A DNA stretch of 50,844 nt from Methylophilaceae bacterium (GCA_026419515.1 JANZZG010000009.1:1-50844); one strand, 5' to 3'. Positions 31,785-43,300 are shown, numbered from the stretch's first letter. A program made the numbers and translations. The notes: a model not told the origin generated them from the sequence alone.

Positions 31785-33404
31785 ATGCTGCGCATCAACG
31801 AACTCAAACTCCCCCTCGATCATCCCGCAGAAGCACTGCAGGCAGCGGTCCTCGACCGCCTAGGCATTCCCGCGACGGACTTGCTCGCGCTGAGGATTTA
31901 CAAACGTAGCACCGATGCTCGCAAGAGGGATGCCATCCTGTTCATTTACAGTGTCGATGTGGAAGTCAAGAACGAGTTGGCCATTCTCGAACGGCTCAAG
32001 GGGGATCGGAGAGTCCAGCCGTCACCGGACATGGAATATCGTTTCGTGGCAAAGGCGCCGGGAGATTTGCAGGAGCGGCCCATCGTCATCGGTACCGGCC
32101 CCTGCGGCATGTTTGCTGGGCTCATTCTGGCGCAGATGGGCTTCCGCCCCATCCTGCTGGAACGCGGCAAGGCGGTACGTGAGCGCACCCGGGATACCTG
32201 GGGTCTGTGGCGCGGCCACAGGCTCGATCCGGAATCCAATGTGCAGTTCGGCGAGGGCGGCGCAGGCACTTTTTCGGACGGCAAGCTCTACAGCCAGATC
32301 AAGGACCCGCGCCACCTGGGTCGCAAGGTGCTGCAGGAGTTCGTGAAGGCTGGGGCCCCTGAAGAAATTCTGTATGTCGGCCGCCCGCACATCGGGACGT
32401 TCCGGCTGGTGGGCATGGTGGAACGGATACGCGCCACCATCGAGTCATTGGGCGGGGAAATCCGCTTCCAGAGCCGCGTGGATGACGTGCTGATCGAGGA
32501 CGGGCGCATCCAGGGGGTGAAACTGGCGAGCGGGGAAGAACTGTTCAGCCGGCATGTGGTGCTGGCGGTGGGCCACAGTGCGCGCGACACTTTCCAAATG
32601 CTGTACGACCGTGGTGTGCACATCGAGGCCAAGCCGTTTTCCATCGGGTTCCGCATCGAGCACCCCCAGCGCATGATCGACCAATGCCAGTATGGTCGTC
32701 ATGTCGGCCATCCCCTGCTGGGTGCAGCGGATTACAGGCTGGTACATCACTGCCAGAATGGGCGTACCGTATACAGTTTTTGCATGTGTCCGGGCGGCAC
32801 CGTGGTGGCGGCGACTTCCGAACCCGGCCGCGTGGTGACCAATGGCATGAGCCAGTATTCGCGCAACGAGCGCAATGCCAATGCCGGTATCGTGGTCGGC
32901 ATCACTCCGGAGCAGGATTATCCCGGCCACCCCTTGGCCGGTATCGAGTTCCAGCGCAAGTGGGAAGCGCGCGCCTTCGAGCTGGGTGGTGGCAATTACG
33001 ATGCACCGGTGCAGCTGGTGGGCGATTTCCTGGCCGGTCGGCCTTCGGAAAAATTCGGCGAGGTGATCCCGTCCTACACGCCTGGCGTGCGTCTGACCGA
33101 CCTTTCCACGGCATTGCCAGAGTATGCGATCGAGGCCATCCGCGAGGCGCTGCCCGCCTTTGGCCGGCAGATCAAGGGCTTCGACCGGCCCGATGCGGTG
33201 CTGACCGGAGTGGAAACGCGCACTTCGTCGCCAGTCCGCATCACGCGCGATCCTCACACCCTGCAAAGCCTCAATGTGCAGGGACTGTACCCGGCGGGCG
33301 AAGGGGCGGGCTATGCGGGCGGCATTCTGTCCGCTGCCATCGACGGCATCGAGGTGGCGGAAGCCGTGGCGCTGGACATGGTACGGAAGCGCGGAAAGTT
33401 GTAG
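31785..33404 (+). CDS. FAD-dependent oxidoreductase of unknown substrate
   Basis: A 539-residue soluble flavoprotein of the uncharacterised FAD-dependent dehydrogenase group. An approximately 95-residue N-terminal domain (MLRINELKLPLDHP, LALRIYKRSTDARKR) precedes the FAD-binding GTGPCGMFAG (residues 103-112), the LLERG acidic turn, and EGGAGTFSDGKL around residue 150, typical of this group. The C-terminal part closes with LYPAGEGAGYAGGILSAAIDGIEVAEA, which covers the FAD ribityl. No membrane segment or iron-sulfur motif is seen. ATG start without a clear Shine-Dalgarno, in a 23-base predicted leader. Confidence 0.87.
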   Translation: MLRINELKLPLDHPAEALQAAVLDRLGIPATDLLALRIYKRSTDARKRDAILFIYSVDVEVKNELAILERLKGDRRVQPSPDMEYRFVAKAPGDLQERPIVIGTGPCGMFAGLILAQMGFRPILLERGKAVRERTRDTWGLWRGHRLDPESNVQFGEGGAGTFSDGKLYSQIKDPRHLGRKVLQEFVKAGAPEEILYVGRPHIGTFRLVGMVERIRATIESLGGEIRFQSRVDDVLIEDGRIQGVKLASGEELFSRHVVLAVGHSARDTFQMLYDRGVHIEAKPFSIGFRIEHPQRMIDQCQYGRHVGHPLLGAADYRLVHHCQNGRTVYSFCMCPGGTVVAATSEPGRVVTNGMSQYSRNERNANAGIVVGITPEQDYPGHPLAGIEFQRKWEARAFELGGGNYDAPVQLVGDFLAGRPSEKFGEVIPSYTPGVRLTDLSTALPEYAIEAIREALPAFGRQIKGFDRPDAVLTGVETRTSSPVRITRDPHTLQSLNVQGLYPAGEGAGYAGGILSAAIDGIEVAEAVALDMVRKRGKL

Positions 33405-33416
33405 TCTATTGTCGCC

Positions 33417-34556
33417 ATGAACGAGCGACTGAACAAAACCTCGATCTGCAGCGTGGTGTTTCTCGATATCGTGGGATATTCGCAGAAGCCGGTGGAGGAG
33501 CAGATCGAGCTCAAGGACCGTTTCAACCAGCTGCTGAGCGAAGCGCTGGCCGGCGTTGCGCCGGCCGACCGTATCGTCTTGGATACGGGCGATGGAGCGG
33601 CCATCGCGCTGATGGGCGCGCCAGAAGATGCGCTATTCATCGCGCTTTCCGTACGCGACGGCATCATTGACGGGCGTGGCTGGGATCGACGGGGAGGGGG
33701 TATTGCCGACAACGTCCTGCCTACCCAGGTGCCGCGAAGGGACAAGCCGCTCCTCCCACTCGAAGTCCGCATCGGAATCAATCTGGGGCCGGTGCGTGTG
33801 GTCAATGACATCAACGGACGTCCCAACATCATCGGTGATGGCATCAATGTCGCGCAACGCGTGATGAGTTTTGCCCAACCCAATCAGATTCTGGTATCAC
33901 GTTCTTATTACGAAGTGACGTCGCGGCTCACCAGCGAGCTCACCCAAATGTTCGTCTATTCTGGCGTCAAACAGGACAAGCATGTCAGAGAACACGAGGT
34001 CTATGCCGTGATGCCAACCAAAAACGGCCAAGCCGGTGACCTTCAGTCCCAAGGGGATTCGAAGCCAGTTTTAGGGGCGCATCTGACACGGAGGACCGTC
34101 ATGTTGGGGACCACGGCCGTGCTCGCGATCACGGGCGTCGGTATGTTGTTGTATTTCTGGAATGCGCGCATGAACCCGCCTCTTTCCGCACCAAGCTTTG
34201 CTGACCGGCAGATGGAGACCGCCCCTTCTCCTCGACCGGTTGAGCCAGCTCAAACCGTTCCCCCGCAAGCAGCTTCCCAACCGCCCGTAAAAAAAGCCCA
34301 ACAGTCGGATGTCCCATCGTCTGCGACACGAAAAAGCGCTGACCGTAAGAACGCCAAGCCCAAACGATCCGACACCGCTACGGCGCAATCCACCACGAGC
34401 ACGCCGGATGCCCCTGCGGAAAGAACGACCGACACACCCAAGAAGCAAGATGGTGGCACTGAGTCGGGGTGGGAAAAATTCAAACGGAGCATCAAGCAGG
34501 GGAGAACGACGCCAGAGTGCACCGCTGCCCAGCGCAGCCTGAACCAGTGTCGATGA
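33417..34556 (+). CDS. Class III adenylate/guanylate cyclase-like protein, membrane-anchored
   Basis: A 379-residue protein with an N-terminal class III nucleotide cyclase domain and a later single membrane helix. The cyclase marks are SVVFLDIVGYSQ with the first metal Asp, VLDTGDGAAIAL with the second, VRIGINLGPVRVVNDINGRPNIIGDGINVAQRV with the Asn/Arg catalytic pair, and an ILVSRSYYE end. A hydrophobic stretch near residues 222-246 (TVMLGTTAVLAITGVGMLLYF) is followed by a low-complexity Pro/Ala/Lys/Ser-rich tail ending in two cysteines. The cyclase would face the cytoplasm. It starts 12 bases after the oxidoreductase gene. Product (cAMP or cGMP) is unknown. Confidence 0.85.
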   Translation: MNERLNKTSICSVVFLDIVGYSQKPVEEQIELKDRFNQLLSEALAGVAPADRIVLDTGDGAAIALMGAPEDALFIALSVRDGIIDGRGWDRRGGGIADNVLPTQVPRRDKPLLPLEVRIGINLGPVRVVNDINGRPNIIGDGINVAQRVMSFAQPNQILVSRSYYEVTSRLTSELTQMFVYSGVKQDKHVREHEVYAVMPTKNGQAGDLQSQGDSKPVLGAHLTRRTVMLGTTAVLAITGVGMLLYFWNARMNPPLSAPSFADRQMETAPSPRPVEPAQTVPPQAASQPPVKKAQQSDVPSSATRKSADRKNAKPKRSDTATAQSTTSTPDAPAERTTDTPKKQDGGTESGWEKFKRSIKQGRTTPECTAAQRSLNQCR

Positions 34557-34591
34557 AAGGGGATGGTTTCGGGCCCGGAGGACTGCCGTGG

Positions 34592-34597
34592 TAAAAT
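34592..34597 (+). promoter_or_regulatory. -10 box close to the hrpA start
   Basis: TAAAAT in a TGGTAAAATG context predicts transcription 6 bases before the hrpA ATG, leaving almost no leader and no Shine-Dalgarno. Confidence 0.4.
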
Positions 34598-34609
34598 GCG
34601 CCCGCGCTC

Positions 34610-37600
34610 ATGACCCCGCATTCCGCTCGCCAGTTGATTTCCCGGCTCGAAACGCAGTTGTCACAATGCATGCTGGCCGACCAGTTTTTTTTGCGTCGGC
34701 GTTTGCAGCAAGCCAGAGCATGGCTCGATCAGGGCAAGCCGCTGGATGTGATGCTCGGCGAAATCGCCACACACATCGACGCTTCCCAGCAGCGCTATCT
34801 CGAGCGTCGACAACGTTTGCCCAAACCGGCGTTCGCGCCGGATTTGCCCGTCAACCAGAAAAAGGACGAGATCGCTGCCGCGATCGCAAACCACCCGGTG
34901 GTGATCGTCTGTGGCGAAACGGGATCGGGCAAGACCACGCAGTTGCCGAAAATCTGTCTGGAACTCGGGCGTGGGGTCGGCGGGCTGATCGGCCATACCC
35001 AGCCGCGCCGCATCGCCGCGCGCTCGGTGGCTTCCCGTATCGCACAGGAGTTGAACACGCCACTGGGCGAGGTGGTGGGCTACAAGGTGCGCTTCAACGA
35101 CAAGCTGCACGACACCGCCTACATCAAGCTGATGACCGATGGCATCTTGCTCGCCGAAACGCAAAGCGACCGTTTCCTCGAAGCCTACGATACCCTCATC
35201 ATCGACGAAGCGCACGAGCGCAGTCTCAACATCGATTTCCTGCTGGGCTATCTCAAGCAGTTACTGCCTAGGCGGGCCGACCTGAAAGTCATCGTCACCT
35301 CGGCCACCCTCGATGCAGAACGATTTTCCAGGCATTTCGATAATGCACCGGTGATCGAGGTGTCTGGCCGCATGTATCCGGTGGAGGTGCGGTATCGGCC
35401 TTTGCAGACGGATGATGAGGATGCCGTCGAAGAAGCGATGGAGGAAGCCATCTGCGATGTGGTGGACGACCTGTCACGGCTAGGTGGTGGGGACATCCTG
35501 GTGTTCCTGCCCGGTGAGCGCGAGATCCGCGATACCGCTGAGCATCTGAGAAAGCATCATCCCAAGGGCGCGGAAATCCTGCCCCTATATGCCCGGCTGT
35601 CGATCGAAGACCAGCAGAAGGTGTTCCGGCCTTCCAGCGGGCGGCGCATCGTATTGGCGACCAACGTGGCCGAAACCTCGCTCACCGTGCCTGGTATCAA
35701 GTATGTGATCGACACGGGGTTGGCGCGCGTCAACCGTTACAGCCCGCGCGCCAAGGTCGAGCAGCTGCAGATCGAGAAGATTTCGCAGGCCGCTGCCCGG
35801 CAACGGGCCGGGCGTTGCGGGCGGGTGTCCAACGGCATCTGTGTGCGGCTCTATTCCGAGGAGGATTTCAACAACCGTCCCGCATTCACCGACCCGGAAA
35901 TCCTGCGGTCTTCACTGGCCTCCGTCATCCTGCGCATGGCGGCACTGCGTCTGGGCGACGTGGTAGCGTTTCCATTCATAGACACACCCCATCCACGCCT
36001 CATTGCCGATGGCTATCAGTTGTTGCAGGAGCTGGGAGCGGTCGATGAGCAGCGCCACATCACCGAACTGGGACAGCAGCTTGCACGGCTACCGATCGAT
36101 CCCAGGATCGGCCGCATGATCCTGGCCGCGAAACAGGAAAATTGTCTCAAAGAGATTCTCATCATCGGTGCTGCGCTGGCGATCGAAGACCCGCGCGATC
36201 GCCCCATGGACAAGCGTGAGGCCGCCGACCAGGCCCATGCCAAATTTGCCGACGAGCGTTCCGATTTCATGAGTTTCCTCAAGTTATGGGACTGGTACGA
36301 CGATGCCCTCAGGCACAAGAAATCCAACCGTGATCTCCTCAACAAATGCCACCAGAATTTCCTGTCCTTTCTGCGACTGAAGGAATGGCGCGAGCTGCAC
36401 GGCCAGCTGACAGGCATCGTGGCCGACATGGGGTTGCGTCCCAATACTCAGGAGGCGAGTTATGATGCGATCCACCGGGCCTTGCTGGCAGGCCTTTTGG
36501 GCAACATCGGCTTCAAGGACGGCGAGGGGGATGGTTATCTCGGCGCGCGCGGCATCCGTTTTTTTATCGCACCGGGTTCTGGACTCAAGAAACGTCGTCC
36601 CAGGTGGGTCATGGCGGCCGAACTGGTGGAGACCGCCAAGCTATATGCCCGCTGTGTCGCCGAGATCGATCCGGATTGGATCGAGCCCTTGGCACGCGGC
36701 CTCACCCGGCGCCATTACAGCGATCCGCGCTGGGACAGGGGTAGGGCGCAGGTGGTGGCCTGGGAGCGTGTCAGTCTGTACGGGCTGACCATCGTGCCCA
36801 AGCGCCGTGTGCACTATGGGCCGATCGCTCCCACCGAATCGCGCGAAATCTTCATTCGCGAGGCGCTGGCGAACATGGAGTTCGACACGCGCGCCCCGTT
36901 CTTTGCCGCCAATAAAAAGCTGATCGCCGAAGTCGAGGAGCTGGAGCACAAGGCGCGGCGGCAGGACGTGCTGGTGGACGAGCATGCGCTCTATGCCTTT
37001 TACGATGCGCGTATCCCGGCGGGCATCCACAACGGCATCACTTTCGAAAAATGGCGGCAGCAGGCGGAAAAGGATCAACCCCGGCTGCTCTATCTGACCC
37101 GTGAGGACCTGATGCGCCATACGGCAGCCAACATCACCGAGGCCCAGTTCCCCGAGCTGCTTGCTCTGGGTGGTGTCGAGGTACCGCTCAAGTACCGCTT
37201 CGAACCGGGACATCCACTGGATGGCGTGACGGCCACCATCCCGCTCGCCCTGCTCAACCAGCTCGACCCGACCGCGGCCGAATGGCTGGTGCCGGGCATG
37301 ATCCGCGAAAAGATCACCTACCTCGTCAAAACGCTGCCCAAGACGGTACGCCGTGTGTGCGTACCGGTGCCGGAATTCGTGACCGGCTTCCTGGAGCAGG
37401 TGAAAATGGGTGAGGGTAAGTTGCTGGAGGCGCTCGCAGCCTACATCCAGCAGCGCACCGGCCTCAAAGTGTCGGCTTCGGACTGGGATACGGTGATGTT
37501 TCCCCCGCATCTTTTGATGAATTTCCGCATCGTGGACGACGCTGGGCGCGAGCTGGCGATGGGACGTGACTGGGCGGCACTCAAAAAACAGCTTGGACAA

Positions 37601-38503
37601 GCCGCGCAGCTTTCGTTTCGCAACGCTTCGCCGGACATCGAGCGGGCAGGCCTCAAGCAGTGGGATTTCGGCGATCTGCCAGAAAAGCTCGATTTCACCC
37701 GCAACGGGCGCCAGATGACCGGTTACCCGGCGCTGGAAGACAACGGCGACAGCGTGGCCGTCAAGTTGTTCGATACCGAGTCGGCGGCGCAGGAATCCCA
37801 TCGCAAGGGGGTACGTCGCCTGATGCGCTTCGAACTCAAGGAACAGATGAAACAGCTCGAGAAGGGCCTGCCCGGCTTCAACCAGACCGCCCTGCTGCTG
37901 CGCCACATCATGTCCCCAGACGAACTGCGCGAGGACATGCTCACCGCGATCGCCGACCGCGCTTTCATCGGCGAGGATGATTTGCCCCGCACCCAGGCCG
38001 AATTCATGCAATTGAAGCAGCGCGCTCGCACACGTCTGCCCGCCGTGGTGGAAGGGGCTGCGCGGCTGGCACAGGCGATTGCCGCCGAGCTCCAGCCGCT
38101 CGTGCAAACACTATCCAGCCTGCCTGCGGCGCAATCGCGGCTGAAGCGCGAAGCCGAAGAACAGCTGGCGCGCCTGTTGCCCAAGCGCTTTTTCAGCACC
38201 ACTCCCTGGGCGCGGTTGCAGCATCTGCCGCGCTACCTCAAGGCGTTGCGGCTGCGGTTGGAGAAATCCCCGGCCAACCCGGAGCGCGATGCGCGACATG
38301 CCCAGGCCATACAGATGCTCTGGCAACGTTGGGAAGAGCGCATGGTGGCCGCGAAAAAAACCGACAGTGTCACGCCAGCACTCGAAGACTTCCGTTGGCT
38401 GATCGAGGAGTTGCGCGTGTCGCTGTTCGCGCAGGAACTGAAAACCCCCTTCCCGGTTTCCGTGAAGCGGCTGGAGAAAATCTGGGCGGAATTGTCCCAT
38501 TGA
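34610..38503 (+). CDS. hrpA: ATP-dependent RNA helicase HrpA
   Basis: A DEAH-box RNA helicase of 1297 residues, essentially the length of E. coli HrpA. Walker A is GETGSGKT (residues 102-109), the DEAH box lies at 199-202 (IIDEAHERS), motif III SATLDAERF near 229, and motif VI QRAGRCGR near 402. The helicase-associated domains and the long DUF3418 C-terminal region (GVEVPLKYRFEPGHPLDGVT onward) follow. HrpA acts in mRNA processing and in rescue of colliding ribosomes in E. coli. The start is ATG with a nearly leaderless promoter. It is followed within 10 bases by an exoribonuclease gene, a pairing that suggests joint RNA processing. Confidence 0.96.
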   Translation: MTPHSARQLISRLETQLSQCMLADQFFLRRRLQQARAWLDQGKPLDVMLGEIATHIDASQQRYLERRQRLPKPAFAPDLPVNQKKDEIAAAIANHPVVIVCGETGSGKTTQLPKICLELGRGVGGLIGHTQPRRIAARSVASRIAQELNTPLGEVVGYKVRFNDKLHDTAYIKLMTDGILLAETQSDRFLEAYDTLIIDEAHERSLNIDFLLGYLKQLLPRRADLKVIVTSATLDAERFSRHFDNAPVIEVSGRMYPVEVRYRPLQTDDEDAVEEAMEEAICDVVDDLSRLGGGDILVFLPGEREIRDTAEHLRKHHPKGAEILPLYARLSIEDQQKVFRPSSGRRIVLATNVAETSLTVPGIKYVIDTGLARVNRYSPRAKVEQLQIEKISQAAARQRAGRCGRVSNGICVRLYSEEDFNNRPAFTDPEILRSSLASVILRMAALRLGDVVAFPFIDTPHPRLIADGYQLLQELGAVDEQRHITELGQQLARLPIDPRIGRMILAAKQENCLKEILIIGAALAIEDPRDRPMDKREAADQAHAKFADERSDFMSFLKLWDWYDDALRHKKSNRDLLNKCHQNFLSFLRLKEWRELHGQLTGIVADMGLRPNTQEASYDAIHRALLAGLLGNIGFKDGEGDGYLGARGIRFFIAPGSGLKKRRPRWVMAAELVETAKLYARCVAEIDPDWIEPLARGLTRRHYSDPRWDRGRAQVVAWERVSLYGLTIVPKRRVHYGPIAPTESREIFIREALANMEFDTRAPFFAANKKLIAEVEELEHKARRQDVLVDEHALYAFYDARIPAGIHNGITFEKWRQQAEKDQPRLLYLTREDLMRHTAANITEAQFPELLALGGVEVPLKYRFEPGHPLDGVTATIPLALLNQLDPTAAEWLVPGMIREKITYLVKTLPKTVRRVCVPVPEFVTGFLEQVKMGEGKLLEALAAYIQQRTGLKVSASDWDTVMFPPHLLMNFRIVDDAGRELAMGRDWAALKKQLGQAAQLSFRNASPDIERAGLKQWDFGDLPEKLDFTRNGRQMTGYPALEDNGDSVAVKLFDTESAAQESHRKGVRRLMRFELKEQMKQLEKGLPGFNQTALLLRHIMSPDELREDMLTAIADRAFIGEDDLPRTQAEFMQLKQRARTRLPAVVEGAARLAQAIAAELQPLVQTLSSLPAAQSRLKREAEEQLARLLPKRFFSTTPWARLQHLPRYLKALRLRLEKSPANPERDARHAQAIQMLWQRWEERMVAAKKTDSVTPALEDFRWLIEELRVSLFAQELKTPFPVSVKRLEKIWAELSH

Positions 38504-38512
38504 GGACGGAAG

Positions 38513-40348
38513 GTGAACGTTTTCTACGAAGAAGAAGGCAACTTCAAGGTGGCCGCAGTGATGACCGAGAATCCCGGCTCGCTGCAGGTGGAGTCAGTTT
38601 CCGGCAAGCGCTCCAAAATCAAGGCAGCCAATGTGCTGCTCAAATTCGAGGGTACGCTGGCTGGCTTCATGGAACAGGCACAGGCGGAAGCCGAGACGTT
38701 GGACGTGAATCTGTTGTGGGCCTGTTGCGGCGGCGAGGAATTCGGTTTCGAGGCGCTTGCCGCCGAATACTACGGCGGCCAACCGAGCCCGGTGCAGGCT
38801 GCTGCGATGGCCATCGCCCTGCATGCGGCGCCGATGTATTTCTACCGCAGGGGCAAAGGGCGCTACAAGGCGGCACCGGAGGAGAATCTGAAAGCCGCGC
38901 TGGCTGCACAGGAGCGCAAACGGTTGCAGGCCGAAAAGGTGGCCGCCTATGTCGAGGAATTGAAGGCGCACCGGCTGCCGGACGCATTCCGCGACCAGCT
39001 CGATGCGCTGCTCTACGCGCCGGACAAGAATACCCTGGAATGGAAAGCGCTGGATCAAGCAACCCGCGAAACCGGATTGTCTTACCTCAAATTACTGGAA
39101 GCGTGCGGCGGGATCCCTTCCGTCCACGATTACCACCTGGGTGCTTTTTTGTGTGAATATTTTCCTCAAGGGACGGGATTCGCTCCCCATGCGCCGGTCA
39201 CCGTGCCGGAAGGTTTGCCACGGGCGGCGGTGGAAGCCTTCAGCATCGACGACAGTTCGACCACGGAAATCGATGATGCCTTCTCGGTGCATGACCTGCC
39301 CAATGGCAATACACGTATCGGCATCCATATCGCGGCACCCGCGCTGGGGATTGCGCCCGGGTCGGAACTCGATGCGGTGGCCATGCAGCGCCTGTCCACC
39401 GTCTATATGCCGGGGCACAAGATCACCATGCTGCCGGAGGATGCACTCGCCCCCTACAGTCTGCGGGAAGGGGAATGGCGTCCGGCCTTGTCGTTGTATC
39501 TGGAAGTCGCTCCCGATCTATCCATCGTCAGCACCGAGAGCCGGATAGAGCAGGTGTACGTGGCCGAGAATCTACGACATGAGACGTTGGAACCCTATTT
39601 CAACGAGCACACACTACACCGACATAGCGGTCACAGTCATTGGGAGCGGTTGCTGGCGCTGCATCAGCTGGCCGAATCGATGGAAAAGGCGCGCGGCAAA
39701 TATGACCCCAGCCGCCCGCCGCAGGTGGATTACAGTTTTTATGTCGAAAACGGCAAGGTCCGCATCGTCGAGCGCCGCCGCGGTTCGCCCATGGACAAGC
39801 TGGTGGCGGAGCTGATGATCTATACCAATGCCTACTGGGGCGGCTTTCTGGCCGAGCACGGCATCCCTGGGATCTATCGCGCACAGGCTGCTGGCAAGGT
39901 GTATATGACCATTCGTCCCGAGCCGCATCAGGGACTGGGCGTGGCGCAATATGCCTGGTGCACGTCGCCGTTGCGCCGGGCAGTGGATCTCATCAACCAG
40001 CGTCAGGTGATTGCCCTGCTGCAGGGAACCGACGTGCCGTATCCAGCGGGCAATGCGACACTCGCCGAGATCTTGCACGCTTTCGACCTTGTCTACAATG
40101 CGTATGGCGAGTTCCAGGCTCGCATGGAGCGCTACTGGTGTCTGCAATACCTGATCCAAGAGAATGTGCAGGAGATCGCGGCTACCGTCTGGCGGGAAAA
40201 CCTGGTGCGGCTGGATGGCATGCCCTATTTCGCCAAGGTGTACAACCTGCCTGAACTGGCGACGGGTGAGCGGGTGAGACTCGGCATTCATCGAGTCGAT
40301 CCCCTGCTGATGGAACTGGATGTCCGGTTCTTGGCAAAATTGGACTAG
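38513..40348 (+). CDS. RNB-domain exoribonuclease (RNase II family)
   Basis: A 3'-to-5' exoribonuclease of the RNase II/R superfamily, 611 residues. The RNB core starts with FSIDDSSTTEIDDAFSV (about residues 243-259), which contains the acidic metal-binding cluster, continues through RIGIHIAAPA, and reaches CTSPLRRAVDLINQRQ near residue 486. The N-terminal 240 residues differ from E. coli RNase II and lack a clear pair of cold-shock domains; the C-terminus has a short S1-like end. The start is GTG 9 bases after the hrpA stop with GGACGGAAG as ribosome site. RNase II versus another RNB protein cannot be settled from this alone. Confidence 0.9.
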   Translation: MNVFYEEEGNFKVAAVMTENPGSLQVESVSGKRSKIKAANVLLKFEGTLAGFMEQAQAEAETLDVNLLWACCGGEEFGFEALAAEYYGGQPSPVQAAAMAIALHAAPMYFYRRGKGRYKAAPEENLKAALAAQERKRLQAEKVAAYVEELKAHRLPDAFRDQLDALLYAPDKNTLEWKALDQATRETGLSYLKLLEACGGIPSVHDYHLGAFLCEYFPQGTGFAPHAPVTVPEGLPRAAVEAFSIDDSSTTEIDDAFSVHDLPNGNTRIGIHIAAPALGIAPGSELDAVAMQRLSTVYMPGHKITMLPEDALAPYSLREGEWRPALSLYLEVAPDLSIVSTESRIEQVYVAENLRHETLEPYFNEHTLHRHSGHSHWERLLALHQLAESMEKARGKYDPSRPPQVDYSFYVENGKVRIVERRRGSPMDKLVAELMIYTNAYWGGFLAEHGIPGIYRAQAAGKVYMTIRPEPHQGLGVAQYAWCTSPLRRAVDLINQRQVIALLQGTDVPYPAGNATLAEILHAFDLVYNAYGEFQARMERYWCLQYLIQENVQEIAATVWRENLVRLDGMPYFAKVYNLPELATGERVRLGIHRVDPLLMELDVRFLAKLD

Positions 40349-40374
40349 AATGGCCCTGATGAGGGAGCATGACC

Positions 40375-43300
40375 ATGCCGGTGCTATTCAAGGGGTTGCG
40401 CGACAAGATGCTCGCCGTCATGGCGATGCGCATGTTCATCCTGTTCGGCGCTCAGTACTTCATCGCCAGCCATGTGATTCTGGGTAGGTATGTCGCAGTC
40501 GAGGAGAGCGTGACGGCAGCCTCGGTGCGGCGTGTGATGGAGGTGCTGCAGGAAAACCGCCTGCAACTCGACAGCCTGGCCAGTGACTGGGATGGCTGGG
40601 ACGATGCCTACCGTTTCCTGAAGACGCGTGACAAACGTTTCATTGCCTCGAATTTCACACCCAGCACCTTCGAGCGCCTGGACATCGATGGGGTCGCCAT
40701 CGTCACGATGGATGGCACGGTGTTGTACCGGGCGTTCAGGGCGGCCGATGGATCGCCGGCGCTGGCCCCTTCACCGCTGATCGATCTCATGGGGCGCGGC
40801 GGTCTGCTGCTGCAATTCTCGGAAACACGCCCTCATGTTTCGGGGCTGCTGCCCACGCCACAAGGAAATCTCATGGTTTCCTCCTTTCCTGTGACGACCA
40901 GTGATGGCAGGGGTCCTGTCCTGGGTGCGATGATCATGGTGCGTCACCTTCAAGGCCCTCTCATCAGCCGCCTGTCCGCCATCAGCCATGTCAATTTCAC
41001 CCTGCTTTCCGTAGATTCCCCCCATCTTACCCAAGCGGCCAAGGCTGCAGTTTTAAAGCTGAAAAAGGCAAAGCAATCGGTGTTCGTCCAAGCCATCGAC
41101 GAACACCGGATGGGTGGATATGCGCTGCTGTCGGATCTGCTCGGCCGACCGAGCGTCTTGCTGCAGGTCATGGCGGAGCGTGATTATTTCGCGCAGGGGC
41201 AGGTTGCCGTCAACTACATGGTTTGGACCTCGCTTTTGATCGTCATCGTGCTGGGGCTGGCCAGCTGGCTGTTCGAATCCGGTTTTTTGTCCAGACTTAG
41301 CCTGTTGAGTCGTACCGTGCAACGTATCGGCGATTCCCAGGATGTCACCATCCGTATCCCGCCCGTGTCGGGACGGGACGAACTGTCCAGGCTGGCAGAG
41401 AACATCAATGACATGCTGGAGAGGCTGGAGGCGTCGCAGCTGCGGTTACGCGAAAGCGAAGCACGCCACCTCGCCATCTTTTCCAGCCGGAGCGTCATCA
41501 AATTTTTTCTTGATCCCGCCAGTGGGGTGATCGTGGAAGCCAATCCCGCCGCATCCAGTTTTCTAGGACTGGAGGCATCACGACTCGCTGGCATGAAGCT
41601 GGGCGATTTCGTGATCGAGGACGACCGTGCTCGTTTCATGGAAGCCATGGCGGAACACCAGACTGACATCGCTTTTCGCATCAGGCCGAATCATGGTGAA
41701 GTGAGGGAAATCGAGCTCCATCCCAGCCCGTTGACGGTGGAGGGCAGGCAGATGCTCTACGCGATTGCCTTCGACGTGACCGAACGGCGCCAGTTCGAGA
41801 AAGCGCTCAATATCGAAAAGGAACGGGCCCAGACCACGCTGGCCTCGATCGCGGATGCAGTGCTCACCATCGATGAGGCCGGACGCATCATTTTCCTGAA
41901 TGGTGCGGCGGAGCGCCTGATTGGACTGGATTCGAGCGAGGCTTACGGCCGTCCGACGGCGGAGGTGATCCGCCTGTTCGATGCCGAGAGCCAGCAGCCG
42001 CTGGAGAGTGGCTGGTTGACCGAAATGGGCAGTACTTTGTCTGAGGCCGTCGTCGAACGCCCGGATGGTGAGCGTTTCGTGGTCACCAAATCGACTGCCG
42101 AGCTGCGCGAGAACGACGTCTGTGTCGGGGTGGTCACTGTGCTGCATGATGTCACCGCATTGCGCGCATTATCCAAACAGTTGAGTTACCAGGCCAGCCA
42201 CGATGCCCTCACCGGACTGGTCAACCGTTACGAGTTCGAGCGGCTGGCGCAGCATGCCCTGGCCGATGCCAAGGCCAACCAGCGCATCCACTGTGTCGCC
42301 TATATCGACCTCGATCAGTTCAAGGTGGTAAATGACAGCTGCGGTCATTTGGCTGGGGATGTGCTGTTGCGCCAGATTGCCGAGCAGATGCGCGCCAGGG
42401 TGCGTGATTCCGACTCGCTGGCACGGTTGGGTGGAGACGAGTTCGGCCTGCTGCTGATGGGTTGCCGTATCGACGATGCCCAGAACATTCTGGATCAGGT
42501 GTTGCGGGCGATCCGGGAATACCGCTTCACCTATGACGGCAAGATGTTCAAGATTGGGGCCAGCATCGGTCTGACGGAAATCGATCCGGAACAGACGGGG
42601 ACGCTGTCCGAGTTGCTGACCACCGTCGATTCCGCCTGCTATGCAGCGAAAGAGGATGGAGGCAACCGCATCCATGTCTATCAGGCCAACGATCAGGAGT
42701 TGCGCACCCGCTACAGCCAGCTGGAATGGGTGTCCCGTATCCATGAAGGCTTGGAGAAAGGTCTGTTCCGGATCTATTCCCAGAGCATGCGGGCATTGAC
42801 GCCTGGTGGTGAAGCACATTGTGAATTGTTGATCCGCATGCATGCCGAGGATGGCACCATCTATTCCCCCGGCTATTTTCTGCCGGCGGCGGAACGTTAC
42901 CATCTGATGCCCCAGATCGACCGTTGGGTGGTCAAACAGGCCATCGCCACGCTGGCTCGCAGAAAGGGGGTATTCGCTGGGGTGTGCGCCATCAATTTGT
43001 CTGGCCAGACCCTCTCGGAGGAAGATTTTCTTGATTTCGTGACTGCCGAGATCGCGGCTAATCGGCTGGATGCGCGCTGCCTCTGCTTCGAAATCACGGA
43101 AAGTGCCATGATCGCCAATCTCAATAAAGCCAGACAGTTCATCCAAACCCTGCGCCAGATGGGATGCCGATTTTCACTGGACGATTTCGGCAGTGGGCTG
43201 TCCTCGTTTGGCTATCTGAAAACCCTGGATGTGGATTTCCTCAAGATCGACGGTATGTTCATCAAAAACATCACCCAGAGCCAGGTTGACCGTGCCATGG

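Noticed and set aside
36641-38107. A 488-residue minus-strand open frame opposite hrpA
   Set aside because: Same reason: shadow of a clearly conserved coding frame, no ribosome site and no recognisable domain.
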